DNA of 64,000 nt from Rhizobium freirei PRF 81 (GCF_000359745.1 NZ_AQHN01000056.1:248001-312000), one strand, 5' to 3'. Positions 49,832 to 58,755 are shown, counted from the stretch's first letter. Numbers and translations are program-made. The notes: generated from the letters alone by a model not told the origin.

Positions 49832-50854
49832 CTACTGGCGAGCCTTGTAAGGCGCCGTCGATTGGCGAATGCGCATTTCCGGCTTGATGAGATGGATACC
49901 ATCCGGCTCATGGCTTCCCGCCAGTCTATCCAAAAGCGCCCGTGCCGCAAGCCTTCCGACCTCGGCCTGACCGTTCCAGACCGTAGTCAGCGCCGGCGTC
50001 GCAATCGCCGCCTCTTCGAGATCGTCATAGCCGGTAACCGAAATGTCTCTCCCCGGAACAAGGCCGGCGCGAGAAATGCCGTTCATCAGACCGATGGCGA
50101 CGAGATCGTTCCAGCAGACCGCTGCCGACGGCTTTTGCGGCAGCGACAGGAAATGCACCGCCGCCTCGAAGCCGCCCTGCTTGGAACGCGCGCCGGGAAT
50201 GCGCAGATTGGGATCGACTTCGATGCCCGCCTTGCGCAGCGCATTGACATAGCCCTGATAGCGGTCCCGCCCGGTCGACGTCTGGTCGGTGCCGCCGATC
50301 ATCGCAATGGTGCGGTGGCCGAGGCTGATGAGGTGGTTGGTGGCAAGCGAGATGCCGTAGCTATCGTCGCCGCGATAGGTCGGCAGGTCGAGCGCGTCGA
50401 TCTGGCGCGCGACGAGGATGGCCGGCATGCCGTTTTCTTCCGCCAGCTCGAAGTCTTCCGGCGGCGTTCCGATCGCCGGCGACATGATGACGCCGTCGCC
50501 GCCGAGCTGCAGCAGCGTCTCGATGAAGGTTCGCTGCTTCTCGACCGAGTCATAGTGGTTGGAGAGAATGAAGGTGTGCCGGCTGCGATCGAGTTCGCTT
50601 TCGATCGCCTTCAGGATTTCCCCGTAAAACGGGTTCATGATGTCGTGAACGACGACGCCGATGATCCCCGATCGCGATGTCCTGAGGCTGGCTGCGCGGC
50701 GGTTGTAGATATAGCCGAGCGCACGGGCCTGGTCCTTGATCTTCTCGCGTGTATTGACCGCGACCAACGGGCTATCGCGTAAGGCCAGAGATACCGTTGC
50801 TGTTGAAATGCCGAGCGTTTCCGCAATCGTAGAAAGCTTTATCTTTTGCGCCAC
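49832..50854 (-). CDS. LacI-family transcriptional regulator
   Basis: A 340-residue repressor. The N-terminal helix-turn-helix is KLSTIAETLGISTATVSLAL (residues 6-25), with the hinge RRAASLRTSRSGIIGVVVHD. The periplasmic-binding-like effector domain follows (SNHYDSVEKQR, VSVTGYDD-like VTGYDDLEEAAIATPALTT near 280). The effector is unknown, probably a sugar or sugar acid. It lies upstream of the 2-hydroxyacid dehydrogenase on the same strand. Two palindromes in its own upstream region are candidate operators. Confidence 0.93.
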   Translation of the reverse strand: MAQKIKLSTIAETLGISTATVSLALRDSPLVAVNTREKIKDQARALGYIYNRRAASLRTSRSGIIGVVVHDIMNPFYGEILKAIESELDRSRHTFILSNHYDSVEKQRTFIETLLQLGGDGVIMSPAIGTPPEDFELAEENGMPAILVARQIDALDLPTYRGDDSYGISLATNHLISLGHRTIAMIGGTDQTSTGRDRYQGYVNALRKAGIEVDPNLRIPGARSKQGGFEAAVHFLSLPQKPSAAVCWNDLVAIGLMNGISRAGLVPGRDISVTGYDDLEEAAIATPALTTVWNGQAEVGRLAARALLDRLAGSHEPDGIHLIKPEMRIRQSTAPYKARQ

Positions 50855-50906
50855 GCGCTCCCTCCCCGTGAAACGCAGCCGTAAACATATTCCGTTCGTC
50901 TTTTTG

Positions 50907-50943
50907 ATTCCGGAATTTAAAATCTTTAATTAAAAGCTTTAAT
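50907..50943. promoter_or_regulatory. Candidate LacI autoregulatory palindromes
   Basis: A perfect ten-base palindrome ATTCCGGAAT (50907-50916) with the central CG common in LacI-family operators, and a near-perfect ATTAAAAGCTTTAAT (50929-50943), lie 53-89 bases before the LacI gene start. Assignment is by position and symmetry only. Confidence 0.35.
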
Positions 50944-50974
50944 CGCGTCGCGCAACCCGAATTCTCGGGGATTG

Positions 50975-51487
50975 TCAGAATTCGTCTTCATCCTCGTCGT
51001 CATCGCCGGCCTGGAGATTGTTCTCGATCGCCTTCAACAATCGCACGAGCGAACGGACGTCCTTTTCGGAGAAGCCGCGCGTTGCCAGTTCATCGCAGCT
51101 CGCCGCCGAACTTTCGATCTCGCTAACGCTGTTTCGCCCGGCTTCGGTCAGATAGACTTTGGTCAGACGGGCATCCTCGGCATCAGGCCGGCGCTCGACG
51201 AAGCCCTGCGCCTCCATGCGGCCGATCGTGCGCGTCATCGTCGGCGCCTTGACGCCGAGCTTCTGCGCCAGCGAACCGGCCGGAAGACCGTCGCTTGCCG
51301 CCAGGGCGAGGATGACGCCGTCCTGCCCGGCATAGAGCCCGCTTGCCGTCAGGCTGCGGGTCATCACCGTTCGCATGGACCGCGCCGCCTGCGTCAATGC
51401 CGGCGACAGATCGGCAAGCGTGTAGTCCCGGTGATCCTTCTTCTTACCTGACTTACTTTTCTTCCCGACCTTGTTCTTCTTACCCAT
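50975..51487 (-). CDS. MarR-family transcriptional regulator
   Basis: A 170-residue winged-helix regulator. The core is LTASGLYAGQDGVILALAASDGLPAGSLAQKLGVKAPTMTRTIGRMEAQGFVERRPD (split across residues about 47-103), with the wing RLTKVYLTEAG. Unusual ends flank it: a Lys-rich N-terminus (KKNKVGKKSKSGKKKDHRD) and an acidic C-terminus (GDDDEDEDEF). It diverges from the creatininase gene across 86 bases. That gap contains TTATTGACATAA (51543-51554), a short inverted repeat that might be its operator. Confidence 0.9.
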   Translation of the reverse strand: MGKKNKVGKKSKSGKKKDHRDYTLADLSPALTQAARSMRTVMTRSLTASGLYAGQDGVILALAASDGLPAGSLAQKLGVKAPTMTRTIGRMEAQGFVERRPDAEDARLTKVYLTEAGRNSVSEIESSAASCDELATRGFSEKDVRSLVRLLKAIENNLQAGDDDEDEDEF

Positions 51488-51573
51488 CGTGATTCCGTTG
51501 ACCTTTTCGCCGATGCGCCATCACGCTATGACATTGCGCAGGTTATTGACATAAACAAGAGGCGCACCCTCAG

Positions 51574-52365
51574 ATGGCGCATCCTTTGCCATGTTTCGAC
51601 GACAATGATGCTACATTGGCCCGTGAAGAACGGGCAAAATGGATCGCGGTGCTGCCACTTGGCGCCTATGAGCAACACGGTCCGCATCTGCCCTTCGAAA
51701 CCGATGCGTTGATTGCCGACGGCATCGTTTCCCGCATCAAGGGCGCCCTGCCCGCCAGACTGCCCGTCACTTTCCTGGCGACGGAGCCTGTCGGCTACTC
51801 CATCGAGCACATCGATGTCACCGGGACCAAAACCTTGGCTTTCGACGAGGCGGTGGAACGCTGGCTCAGCATCGCCGAACGGATGAACAATCTCGGCATC
51901 CGCAAATTCGTCATGCTGAATGCTCATGGCGGCAACTCGCCGCTGATGACCATCGTCGCAACGGAAGCGCGCGTGCGCTTCAACATGCTGGCGGTCACGA
52001 CCAGCTGGACCCGTTTCGGCGTGCCTGACGGGCTGATCACGCCCGACGACAAGGCCATCGACATTCACGGCGGCGAAATCGAAACCTCCGTCATGCTCGC
52101 TCTCCATCCGGAGAAGGTCGACATGTCGAAGGCGGAAAACTTTCCGTCCCGTCAATCCGATTTCATCCGTAACTTCCACCATCTTCGTGCCTACGGCCCC
52201 CATGCCTTCGGCTGGAAGATGTCCGATCTGAGCGAGCGCGGCGTAGCCGGCAATGCGAGCGTCGCGACCGCGGAAACGGGCGAAAGATTGATCGCCCATT
52301 CCGTCAAAGGTCTCGTCGAACTGCTTGAGGATGTCGACCGTTTCGACATGTCGACGCTGGCCTGA
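51574..52365 (+). CDS. Creatininase-family amidohydrolase
   Basis: A 263-residue metal-dependent hydrolase. Metal-binding motifs are present: LPLGAYEQHGPHLPFETDAL (Glu, His, Asp; residues 27-46), LNAHGGNSPL near 115 and IHGGEIETSVML near 168 with the Glu. Family members include creatinine amidohydrolase and enzymes acting on formamidopyrimidines and mycofactocin precursors; this one cannot be assigned. It is divergent from the MarR regulator, which may control it, and followed by the possible Zur-controlled operon. Confidence 0.9.
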   Translation: MAHPLPCFDDNDATLAREERAKWIAVLPLGAYEQHGPHLPFETDALIADGIVSRIKGALPARLPVTFLATEPVGYSIEHIDVTGTKTLAFDEAVERWLSIAERMNNLGIRKFVMLNAHGGNSPLMTIVATEARVRFNMLAVTTSWTRFGVPDGLITPDDKAIDIHGGEIETSVMLALHPEKVDMSKAENFPSRQSDFIRNFHHLRAYGPHAFGWKMSDLSERGVAGNASVATAETGERLIAHSVKGLVELLEDVDRFDMSTLA

Positions 52366-52397
52366 TCGAACGGCCCAGCCGCGGCTCCGCCACCCAA

Positions 52398-52412
52398 TGT
52401 GATCTTATAACA
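52398..52412 (+). promoter_or_regulatory. Possible Zur box ahead of the COG0523 gene
   Basis: TGTGATCTTATAACA is an imperfect inverted repeat (TGTGAT / ATAACA). From memory, the rhizobial Zur consensus is close to TGTTATAATATAACA, giving 12 of 15 matches. It lies about 95 bases before the gene, a reasonable operator position. The consensus is recalled, not computed. Confidence 0.4.
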
Positions 52413-52505
52413 TATAAAAGCCTTTGAACTGACGTCTCCAACTCCTTATATGGAACCCGACCAATGTCTGCTCCCCGGGGCAACCTTCCATATTTCGAGG
52501 CTCCA

Positions 52506-53606
52506 ATGACCGAAACAGCCACGCAAAAGCCCGTTCCCGTCACCGTTCTCACCGGCTATCTCGGTGCCGGAAAGACGACGCTGCTCAACCGTATCCTTTC
52601 CGAAAACCATGGCAAGAAATACGCCGTCATCGTCAACGAATTCGGCGAGATCGGCATCGACAACGACCTCATCGTCGAGTCGGACGAAGAAATCTACGAA
52701 ATGAACAATGGCTGCGTCTGCTGCACGGTTCGCGGCGACCTCATCCGCGTGGTCGAGGGCCTGATGCGCCGTCCCGGCCGCTTTGACGGCATCATCGTCG
52801 AAACGACGGGCCTTGCCGATCCGGTTCCCGTCGCCCAGACCTTCTTCATGGACGACGATGTCCGCGCCAAGACCGAACTTGATGCCGTCGTCGCACTCGT
52901 CGACGCCAAGCACCTGCCGCTGCGCCTGAAGGACAGCCGCGAAGCCGAAGACCAGATCGCCTTTGCCGACGTCGTCGTCATCAACAAGTCCGATCTCGTA
53001 TCGCCGGAAGAGCTGGCCCAGATCGAGGACGTCGTTCGCGCCATCAACCCGGCCGCCCGCGTCTACAAGACGACCCGTTCCGGCGTCGATCTCGCCCGCG
53101 TGCTGAACCAGGGCGCCTTCAACCTCGAACGCGCCCTCGAGAACGATCCGCACTTCCTCGAGCACGATCACGAGGATCACGTTTGCGGCCCCGATTGCGA
53201 TCATGACCATCATGATCACGATCACCACCATCATCATGACCACGATCATGATCATCATCACCACGATCACGACCATCATCACCACGCTCCGTCGCCGATC
53301 CACGACGTCACCGTACAGTCGGTTTCGCTGCGCGGCGGCGAGATGAATGCCGAACGCTTCTTCCCCTGGATCCAGAAGATCACGCAGACGCAGGGCCCGA
53401 ACATCCTGCGCCTCAAGGGCATCATCGCCTTCAAGGACGACCCGGAGCGCTACGTCGTTCAGGGCGTACACATGATCATCGAAGGCGATCATCAGCGTCC
53501 CTGGAAGGACGGCGAGAAGCATGAAAGCCGTCTCGTCTTCATCGGTCGCGAACTCGACCGTGAAAAGCTGGAAGCAAGCTTCAAGGCCTGCGAGGCATCC
53601 GCCTGA
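52506..53606 (+). CDS. COG0523 (CobW/YciC-like) GTPase with a His-rich metal loop
   Basis: A 366-residue G3E-family GTPase. It has Walker A GYLGAGKTTLL (residues 17-27), the metal-binding NNGCVCCTVRGDL (CxCC near residue 68), ETTGLADP and the base-specific NKSD. Between the GTPase and C-terminal CobW domains (about residues 217-262) lies a strongly His/Asp-rich stretch containing runs of four and five His. Such proteins are metallochaperones, often for zinc and often Zur-controlled. The ATG at 52506 has GAGG at good spacing; an in-frame ATG at 52464 is an alternative. The stop overlaps the WD40 gene start. Confidence 0.93.
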   Translation: MTETATQKPVPVTVLTGYLGAGKTTLLNRILSENHGKKYAVIVNEFGEIGIDNDLIVESDEEIYEMNNGCVCCTVRGDLIRVVEGLMRRPGRFDGIIVETTGLADPVPVAQTFFMDDDVRAKTELDAVVALVDAKHLPLRLKDSREAEDQIAFADVVVINKSDLVSPEELAQIEDVVRAINPAARVYKTTRSGVDLARVLNQGAFNLERALENDPHFLEHDHEDHVCGPDCDHDHHDHDHHHHHDHDHDHHHHDHDHHHHAPSPIHDVTVQSVSLRGGEMNAERFFPWIQKITQTQGPNILRLKGIIAFKDDPERYVVQGVHMIIEGDHQRPWKDGEKHESRLVFIGRELDREKLEASFKACEASA

Positions 53607-54595
53607 TGCCGACTGTTGCTCCGCTTGATATCGACGGCCATGTTCTGGCCGTCGAATTTTTAGGTGACACCCCTGTCTTCGCCAGCGCCGCCGGCGCCAT
53701 CCACCGCCTCGAAGGCGGGGAGAAGGTCACCGAAGCCCATCGGGGGATGTTGACCTGCATCCGCGATCCCCATAGCGAGAGCCTGATTTCCGGCGGCGAG
53801 GACGGCAAGGTCCTGCGGATTGCCGCCGACGGCTCCGTAACGCTGCTGGCCGAAGCGCCGCGCAAATGGATCGGCCAGATCGCCGCCGGCCCGCAGGGTG
53901 CGGTCGCCTATTCCTATGGCAAGAGCACGTTCGTGCGCCTGTCCGACGGGACGACGAAGGAGTTTCCCGAGGAGCGCACGGTCGAAGGCATCGCCTTTGC
54001 GCCCAAGGGCCTGCGCATCGCCGTCGCCCGCTATAACGGCGTGTCGCTGCATTGGGTCGGCATGAGCGCGCAGCCGGTCAGCCTCGAATGGAAAGGCGCT
54101 CATACGGGCGTCACCTTCTCGCCCGATGGCCAGTTCATCGTCACCACCATGCAGGAGAACGCCCTGCACGGCTGGAAGCTGGATGCCAAGCCGGGCGCCG
54201 AAGCCCGTCATATGCGCATGACCGGCTATCCCGCCAAGGTGAAGTCGCTCTCCTGGTCCAACAAGGGCAAGTGGCTTGCGTCTTCAGGCGCTCCGGCCGC
54301 CATCGTCTGGCCCTTCCAGGGCAAGGACGGCCCGATGGGCAAGGCGCCGCTTGAGCTCGGCAGCCGCGCCAATATCATGGCGACCTGCGTGAAGTTCCAT
54401 CCGGCCGAAGATATCCTCGCCATCGGCTTCATCGACGGCATGATCCTTGCAGTGCGACTTGGCGACGCCAAGGAGGCGCTTCTGCGCCGGCCCGGCAAGG
54501 GCGCGATCACGTCGATGAGCTGGAGCAAATCCGGCAAGCTGCTCGCCTTCGCCTCGGAAGCCGGCGACTGCGGCGTCGTCGACGTTTCGGCCTGA
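53606..54595 (+). CDS. WD40-repeat protein
   Basis: A 329-residue predicted beta-propeller. Several blades are visible, for example HRGMLTCIRDPHSESLISGGEDGKVLRI split near residue 50, HTGVTFSPDGQFIVTTMQENALHGW near 170, and ITSMSWSKSGKLLAFASEAGDCGVVD at the end. No signal peptide, so it is cytoplasmic. Its ATG shares one base with the stop of the COG0523 gene, which implies coupled translation. A bacterial WD40 scaffold tied to a metallochaperone GTPase suggests a complex, but the partner is unknown. cysE follows after 16 bases. Confidence 0.9.
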   Translation: MPTVAPLDIDGHVLAVEFLGDTPVFASAAGAIHRLEGGEKVTEAHRGMLTCIRDPHSESLISGGEDGKVLRIAADGSVTLLAEAPRKWIGQIAAGPQGAVAYSYGKSTFVRLSDGTTKEFPEERTVEGIAFAPKGLRIAVARYNGVSLHWVGMSAQPVSLEWKGAHTGVTFSPDGQFIVTTMQENALHGWKLDAKPGAEARHMRMTGYPAKVKSLSWSNKGKWLASSGAPAAIVWPFQGKDGPMGKAPLELGSRANIMATCVKFHPAEDILAIGFIDGMILAVRLGDAKEALLRRPGKGAITSMSWSKSGKLLAFASEAGDCGVVDVSA

Positions 54596-54611
54596 ACGGA
54601 GAGACAGGATC

Positions 54612-55427
54612 ATGCCCCAGTCAGGAACGGCACCAGCCGGAAATACCCCTGCCCCAGCCGAAGACGTCTGGAATGTGATCGGTTGCGAGGCCGCCGAACT
54701 TGCGGGCCGTGAGCCGACGCTCGCCCCGCTGCTGCAGGCGCAATTGCTTGCCAGCGGCTCCAATGCCGAAAGCCTTGCCAATGTGCTGGCCGCCCGCCTC
54801 TGCGTCGTCAGGATCGAGCATGGCGACCTGCTTTCGCTGCTGTTCGGCGTGCTGACGCGATATCCCGCCATCCTGCAGGCGACCGAAGCCGATCTCATTG
54901 CCGTGCGCACGCGCGACCCGGCCTGCACCACCTATCTGCATGCGCTCCTGAATCTGAAGGGTTTCCACGCCCTGCAGACGCATCGTATCGCCCATGCGCT
55001 CTGGACGGAGGGCCGCACGGAAATTGCCAGTTGGCTTTCCAATCTCGTCTCGCTCGTCTTCGGTCCCGATATCCATCCGGCGGCGAAGATCGGCACGTCG
55101 ATCATGCTCGACCACGGCTCCGGCATCGTTATCGGCGAAACCGCCGTCATCGAGGATGAGGTTTCCATCCTGCAGAATGTTACCCTGGGGGGCACCGGCA
55201 AGGAGAGCGGCGACCGGCATCCGAAGATCCGCCATGGCGTCATGATCGGCGCCGGCGCCAAGATCCTCGGCAATATTGAAGTCGGAGCCTTCAGCAAGGT
55301 TGCGGCCGGCAGCGTCGTCGTGAAGCCGGTTCCTGCGCACTGCACCACCGCCGGCGTGCCGGCTTTGGTCGTGCGCATCCATCGCGCCGACGAAATCCCG
55401 GCCGAGACGATGGATCAGAACATCTAG
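54612..55427 (+). CDS. cysE: Serine O-acetyltransferase
   Basis: A 271-residue enzyme making O-acetylserine, the first committed step of cysteine synthesis. The N-terminal helical SATase domain (about residues 25-140) contains TYLHALLNLKGFHALQTHRI. It is followed by a left-handed beta-helix with HPAAKIGTSIMLDHGSGIVIG and VTLGGTGKESGDRHPKI, and IGAGAKILGNIEVGAFSKVA. Full length and intact. Being the third gene behind the metallochaperone and WD40 genes is an unexpected setting; zinc-thiol chemistry is one possible link. Confidence 0.95.
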   Translation: MPQSGTAPAGNTPAPAEDVWNVIGCEAAELAGREPTLAPLLQAQLLASGSNAESLANVLAARLCVVRIEHGDLLSLLFGVLTRYPAILQATEADLIAVRTRDPACTTYLHALLNLKGFHALQTHRIAHALWTEGRTEIASWLSNLVSLVFGPDIHPAAKIGTSIMLDHGSGIVIGETAVIEDEVSILQNVTLGGTGKESGDRHPKIRHGVMIGAGAKILGNIEVGAFSKVAAGSVVVKPVPAHCTTAGVPALVVRIHRADEIPAETMDQNI

Positions 55428-55684
55428 TTCCGATCCATCGAGCCGACGGCACGGCACGTGACATAAGGTAGCAGCACGCTCGCATCCGGCGGGCGTGTGT
55501 GCGACCCAGATCTTCCTCACAGCAGAATCAAGTGTTTGACGAACAGAGGATTGCGGCGGTTTAAACTGATCACCGCATCCTTCATGGAACTGTCATGCTC
55601 CGTTGATAGCTCGAAAGAGTTCTCTGTGCCCGGCGCGGCGCAACATGCGCCGGGGCAATGCCCCCACTCGAAGAGGATATGACG

Positions 55685-57313
55685 ATGACCAGTCTTTCAC
55701 GTCGCGCCGCCCTTGCAGCCGGCAGCGCGCTTACCCTTGTTTTGCTCTGTTCCACTGTCGGTGCCGCTGACGTAAGCCCGGCGCCAAATACCGCGACACC
55801 GATCAAGCATCTTGTCGTGATCTTCCAGGAAAACGTCTCCTTCGACCATTATTTCGCGACCTACCCCAAGGCTGCGAATATCGATGGCGAACCGGCATTC
55901 AAGGCCGCCGATAACACGCCGAGCGATATCAATACGCTTGCCCATGCCGGTCTTCTCGACACCAATCCGAACAAGACCAACACAGCGAACGGCGCCGATG
56001 CCGCAGCCCCCTTCCGGCTCGACCGCACGCAGGCCGCCACCCAGTCGCAGAACCATGGCTATACCGCCGAACAGGCCGCCTATAACAATTTCGCCATGGA
56101 CCTTTTTCCGGCCAATACCGGCAAGGGCACCAAGGGTGCCGCCGGCGCCTTCGGCACCAAGGGACAGGTCATGGGCTATTACGACGGCAACACCGTCACG
56201 GCCTATTGGAACTACGCCCAGCACTATGCGCTGAACGACAATTCCTTCTCCACCAACTTCGGCCCCTCGACCCCCGGCGCGCTGAACCTGATCTCGGGCC
56301 AGACCAACGGCGCCATCCTGCCGCCCGGCTACACGCTGGAAAGCGACGGCACCTATTCCAAGGGCCGCATCGTGCCCGACGGCAATGGCGGCTGGACCGC
56401 CATCAGCGACTTCGATCCCACGGGCGACGTCTGCTCGGTCGGCCAGACGGCGCTGATGTACGGCAGGAACATCGGTGACATGCTGAACGATCACAAGATC
56501 ACCTGGGGCTTCTTCGAAGGCGGTTTCGACCTCTCGCTGACCAACCCGGACGGCACGACGGGCTGCAAACGCGCAACCACTTCAACCGTCACCAAGGTCA
56601 ACTTCGTCGACTACATTCCGCATCACCAGCCGTTCCAGTATTATGCCTCGACCGCCAACCCGACGCATGCTCGCCCGTCTTCCGTGGCGGCGATCGGCAC
56701 GACCGATGCGGCAAACCACCAGTACGACATGACCGACTTCTATGCGGCCCTGAAGAACGGCAACATGCCCACGATCAGCTTCCTGAAGGCACCCGCCTAT
56801 CAGGACGGCCATGCCGGCTATTCCGATCCGCTCGACGAGCAGGAATTCGTGACGCAGGTGGTCAACACCGTGCAGAATTCGCCGGATTGGAAGGACACTG
56901 CCATCATCGTCCTCTACGACGACTCCGACGGCTGGTATGACCATGCCCACGCGGTCGTCAATCCATCGAAGCTCCCCGTCAAGGGCTATGACGTGCTGAG
57001 CGGCGACAGCTGCTCCACCGGCACGCCGCTGCCCGGCGTCAACGGCCAGCCCGCGCAGGGGCGCTGCGGCTACGGCACGCGCCAGCCGCTGATCGTCATC
57101 TCGCCTTACGCAAAGGTCAACTTCGTCGACCATACGCTGACCGACCAGACCTCCGTCATGCGCTTCATCGAGGATAACTGGATGGCCGGCGCGCGCCTTG
57201 GCGGCGGTTCGTTCGATGTGATCTCGGGCTCGCTGAACACCATGTTCGACTGGTCCAAGGGCGATGCGCCGAAGCTGATCCTCGATCCGAAGACCGGCAA
57301 TCAGGCTTCGTAA
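55685..57313 (+). CDS. Secreted phosphoesterase (phospholipase C / acid phosphatase AcpA family)
   Basis: A 542-residue exported enzyme. The N-terminus SRRAALAAGSALTLVLLCS resembles a Tat signal, ending at VGAAD. The family motif is VVIFQENVSFDHYFATYP near residue 40. Further motifs are FSTNFGPSTPGALNLISG near 190, FLKAPAYQDGHAGYSDPLDE near 365 and VLYDDSDGWYDHAHAVV near 410. It would cleave phosphate esters or phospholipids in the periplasm or outside. The ATG at 55685 is eight bases after GAAGAGG; the ATG at 55679 is too close. The peroxidase gene begins 20 bases after its stop. Confidence 0.9.
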   Translation: MTSLSRRAALAAGSALTLVLLCSTVGAADVSPAPNTATPIKHLVVIFQENVSFDHYFATYPKAANIDGEPAFKAADNTPSDINTLAHAGLLDTNPNKTNTANGADAAAPFRLDRTQAATQSQNHGYTAEQAAYNNFAMDLFPANTGKGTKGAAGAFGTKGQVMGYYDGNTVTAYWNYAQHYALNDNSFSTNFGPSTPGALNLISGQTNGAILPPGYTLESDGTYSKGRIVPDGNGGWTAISDFDPTGDVCSVGQTALMYGRNIGDMLNDHKITWGFFEGGFDLSLTNPDGTTGCKRATTSTVTKVNFVDYIPHHQPFQYYASTANPTHARPSSVAAIGTTDAANHQYDMTDFYAALKNGNMPTISFLKAPAYQDGHAGYSDPLDEQEFVTQVVNTVQNSPDWKDTAIIVLYDDSDGWYDHAHAVVNPSKLPVKGYDVLSGDSCSTGTPLPGVNGQPAQGRCGYGTRQPLIVISPYAKVNFVDHTLTDQTSVMRFIEDNWMAGARLGGGSFDVISGSLNTMFDWSKGDAPKLILDPKTGNQAS

Positions 57314-57333
57314 AGCCACAAGGGAGATGGAGA

Positions 57334-58716
57334 ATGCCCTTGCAGATCAACCACCGTCTCCTGCCGCTCATCGCGCTCGCGGGCCTCTCGCTCCCGGGTG
57401 CGGCTGTCGGCATGGCGAGCGAGCCGGCCACGAATAGTGCTGCCACGGACGGCTATGACGACCAGCCGACGTTGAGCGCGGTTGCCCAGCTCGGCAAGAA
57501 GCTGTTCTTCGATCCCTCGCTCTCGGGCGGCGGCCAGATGTCCTGCGCAACCTGCCACGACCCGGCCAACCACTATGCGCCTGCCAATGACCATACCATC
57601 CAGCTCGGCGGCTTGCATCTCGATCAACCTGGCATCCGCGCGGTGCCGAGCCTCGCCTACAAGATGTCGACGCCTTCCTTCTCGATCGGAGACGAGAGTA
57701 CAGCCGACGAGGCTGCGGAAGCATCTCCGATGACGGAAGCATCGGGCGCAGCTCTCGCCAATGCTTCCGCCGCCGTTGTCGGCCCGCTGACCGCCCAGGC
57801 CATCGTCAAGGCCGATGCGCCAGCCGCAAACCTCGTGCCGAAGGGCGGCATGTTCTGGGACGGGCGCGTCGATTCGCTGGAAGAGCAGGCCTTGCAGCCG
57901 ATGATCTCGCCCTTCGAAATGGCGAATGCCGATACGGCGACCGTCTACGCCAAGCTGAAGAAGGGGTATGGCAAGGACATTTCGGCGCTCTTCGGCGACA
58001 ATATCCTCAACGATCAGGACATGATGATTTCGGAGATCGGCTTTGCGCTTGCCCGCTATCAGGTCGAGGAACGCTCTTTCCATCCCTATACCAGCAAGTA
58101 CGATTACTACCTGCGCGGCAAGGCAGTGCTGACGGATGCGGAAGCGCGGGGATTGAAGCTGTTCGACGATGCGAACAAGGGCAATTGCGCTTCGTGCCAT
58201 CTGGACAAAATGACCGGCGACGGGCAGATGCCGAACCTCACCGATTTCGAGTTCGAAGCCTTGGGCGCGCCACGCAATCCTGCCATTCCGGCCAATGCCG
58301 ATGCCCGCTATTATGACACCGGCATTTGCGGCCCGCTGCGCAGTGACATCTATTCCGCCCAGCCACAGAATTGCGGGCTGTTCAAGACGCCGACGCTGCG
58401 CAACGTCGGCGCCCGCCACGTCTTCTTCCACAACGGCGTTTACCGCACCCTTGAGGATGTGACGCGCTTCTACGTCAAGCGCGATACCAATCCAGAGGAG
58501 ATCTATCCGAAGGATGCGAGCGGCAAGGTGCTGAAATATGATGACCTGCCGGCGCAGTATCAGATCAATATCGACGTCATTGACGCGCCGATGAACCGCA
58601 AGCTCGGCGATACCCCTGCCCTCAACGACGCCGAGATCGCCGACGTCGTCGCCTTCCTGAAAACGCTCACGGACGGCTACGACCCGGCGAAGGACGGTAT
58701 CAAGGCGGCCAAATAG
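57334..58716 (+). CDS. Di-heme cytochrome c peroxidase (MauG/CCP family)
   Basis: A 460-residue periplasmic protein with a signal peptide (LLPLIALAGLSLPGAAVGMA) and two c-type heme sites: SCATCHDPANHY near residue 70 and NCASCHLDKM near residue 285. LGKKLFFDPSLSGGGQMSC is typical of bacterial di-heme peroxidases. An extra Ala/Ser/Glu-rich, low-complexity segment of about 40 residues (around 118-160) lies between VPSLAYK and GGMFWDGRVDSLEEQ. It probably detoxifies peroxide or oxidises a partner. Its 20-base spacing from the phosphoesterase gene indicates one operon. A GC hairpin follows the stop. Confidence 0.92.
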   Translation: MPLQINHRLLPLIALAGLSLPGAAVGMASEPATNSAATDGYDDQPTLSAVAQLGKKLFFDPSLSGGGQMSCATCHDPANHYAPANDHTIQLGGLHLDQPGIRAVPSLAYKMSTPSFSIGDESTADEAAEASPMTEASGAALANASAAVVGPLTAQAIVKADAPAANLVPKGGMFWDGRVDSLEEQALQPMISPFEMANADTATVYAKLKKGYGKDISALFGDNILNDQDMMISEIGFALARYQVEERSFHPYTSKYDYYLRGKAVLTDAEARGLKLFDDANKGNCASCHLDKMTGDGQMPNLTDFEFEALGAPRNPAIPANADARYYDTGICGPLRSDIYSAQPQNCGLFKTPTLRNVGARHVFFHNGVYRTLEDVTRFYVKRDTNPEEIYPKDASGKVLKYDDLPAQYQINIDVIDAPMNRKLGDTPALNDAEIADVVAFLKTLTDGYDPAKDGIKAAK

Positions 58717-58721
58717 AAACG

Positions 58722-58743
58722 CCTTCGCCCGCTCGGGCGAAGG
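58722..58743. terminator. Hairpin between convergent peroxidase and GNAT genes
   Basis: CCTTCGCCCG and CGGGCGAAGG form a perfect ten-base stem with almost no spacer (effective loop GCTC). There is no T run on either side, so it is a weak or factor-assisted terminator for both genes. Confidence 0.55.
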
Positions 58744-58755
58744 GGACCTGGGATT

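Noticed and set aside
53150-53290. Tandem DNA repeat of CAT/GAT-like triplets
   Set aside because: It is the coding sequence of the His/Asp-rich loop of the COG0523 GTPase, in frame and expected for that family, not a separate repeat.
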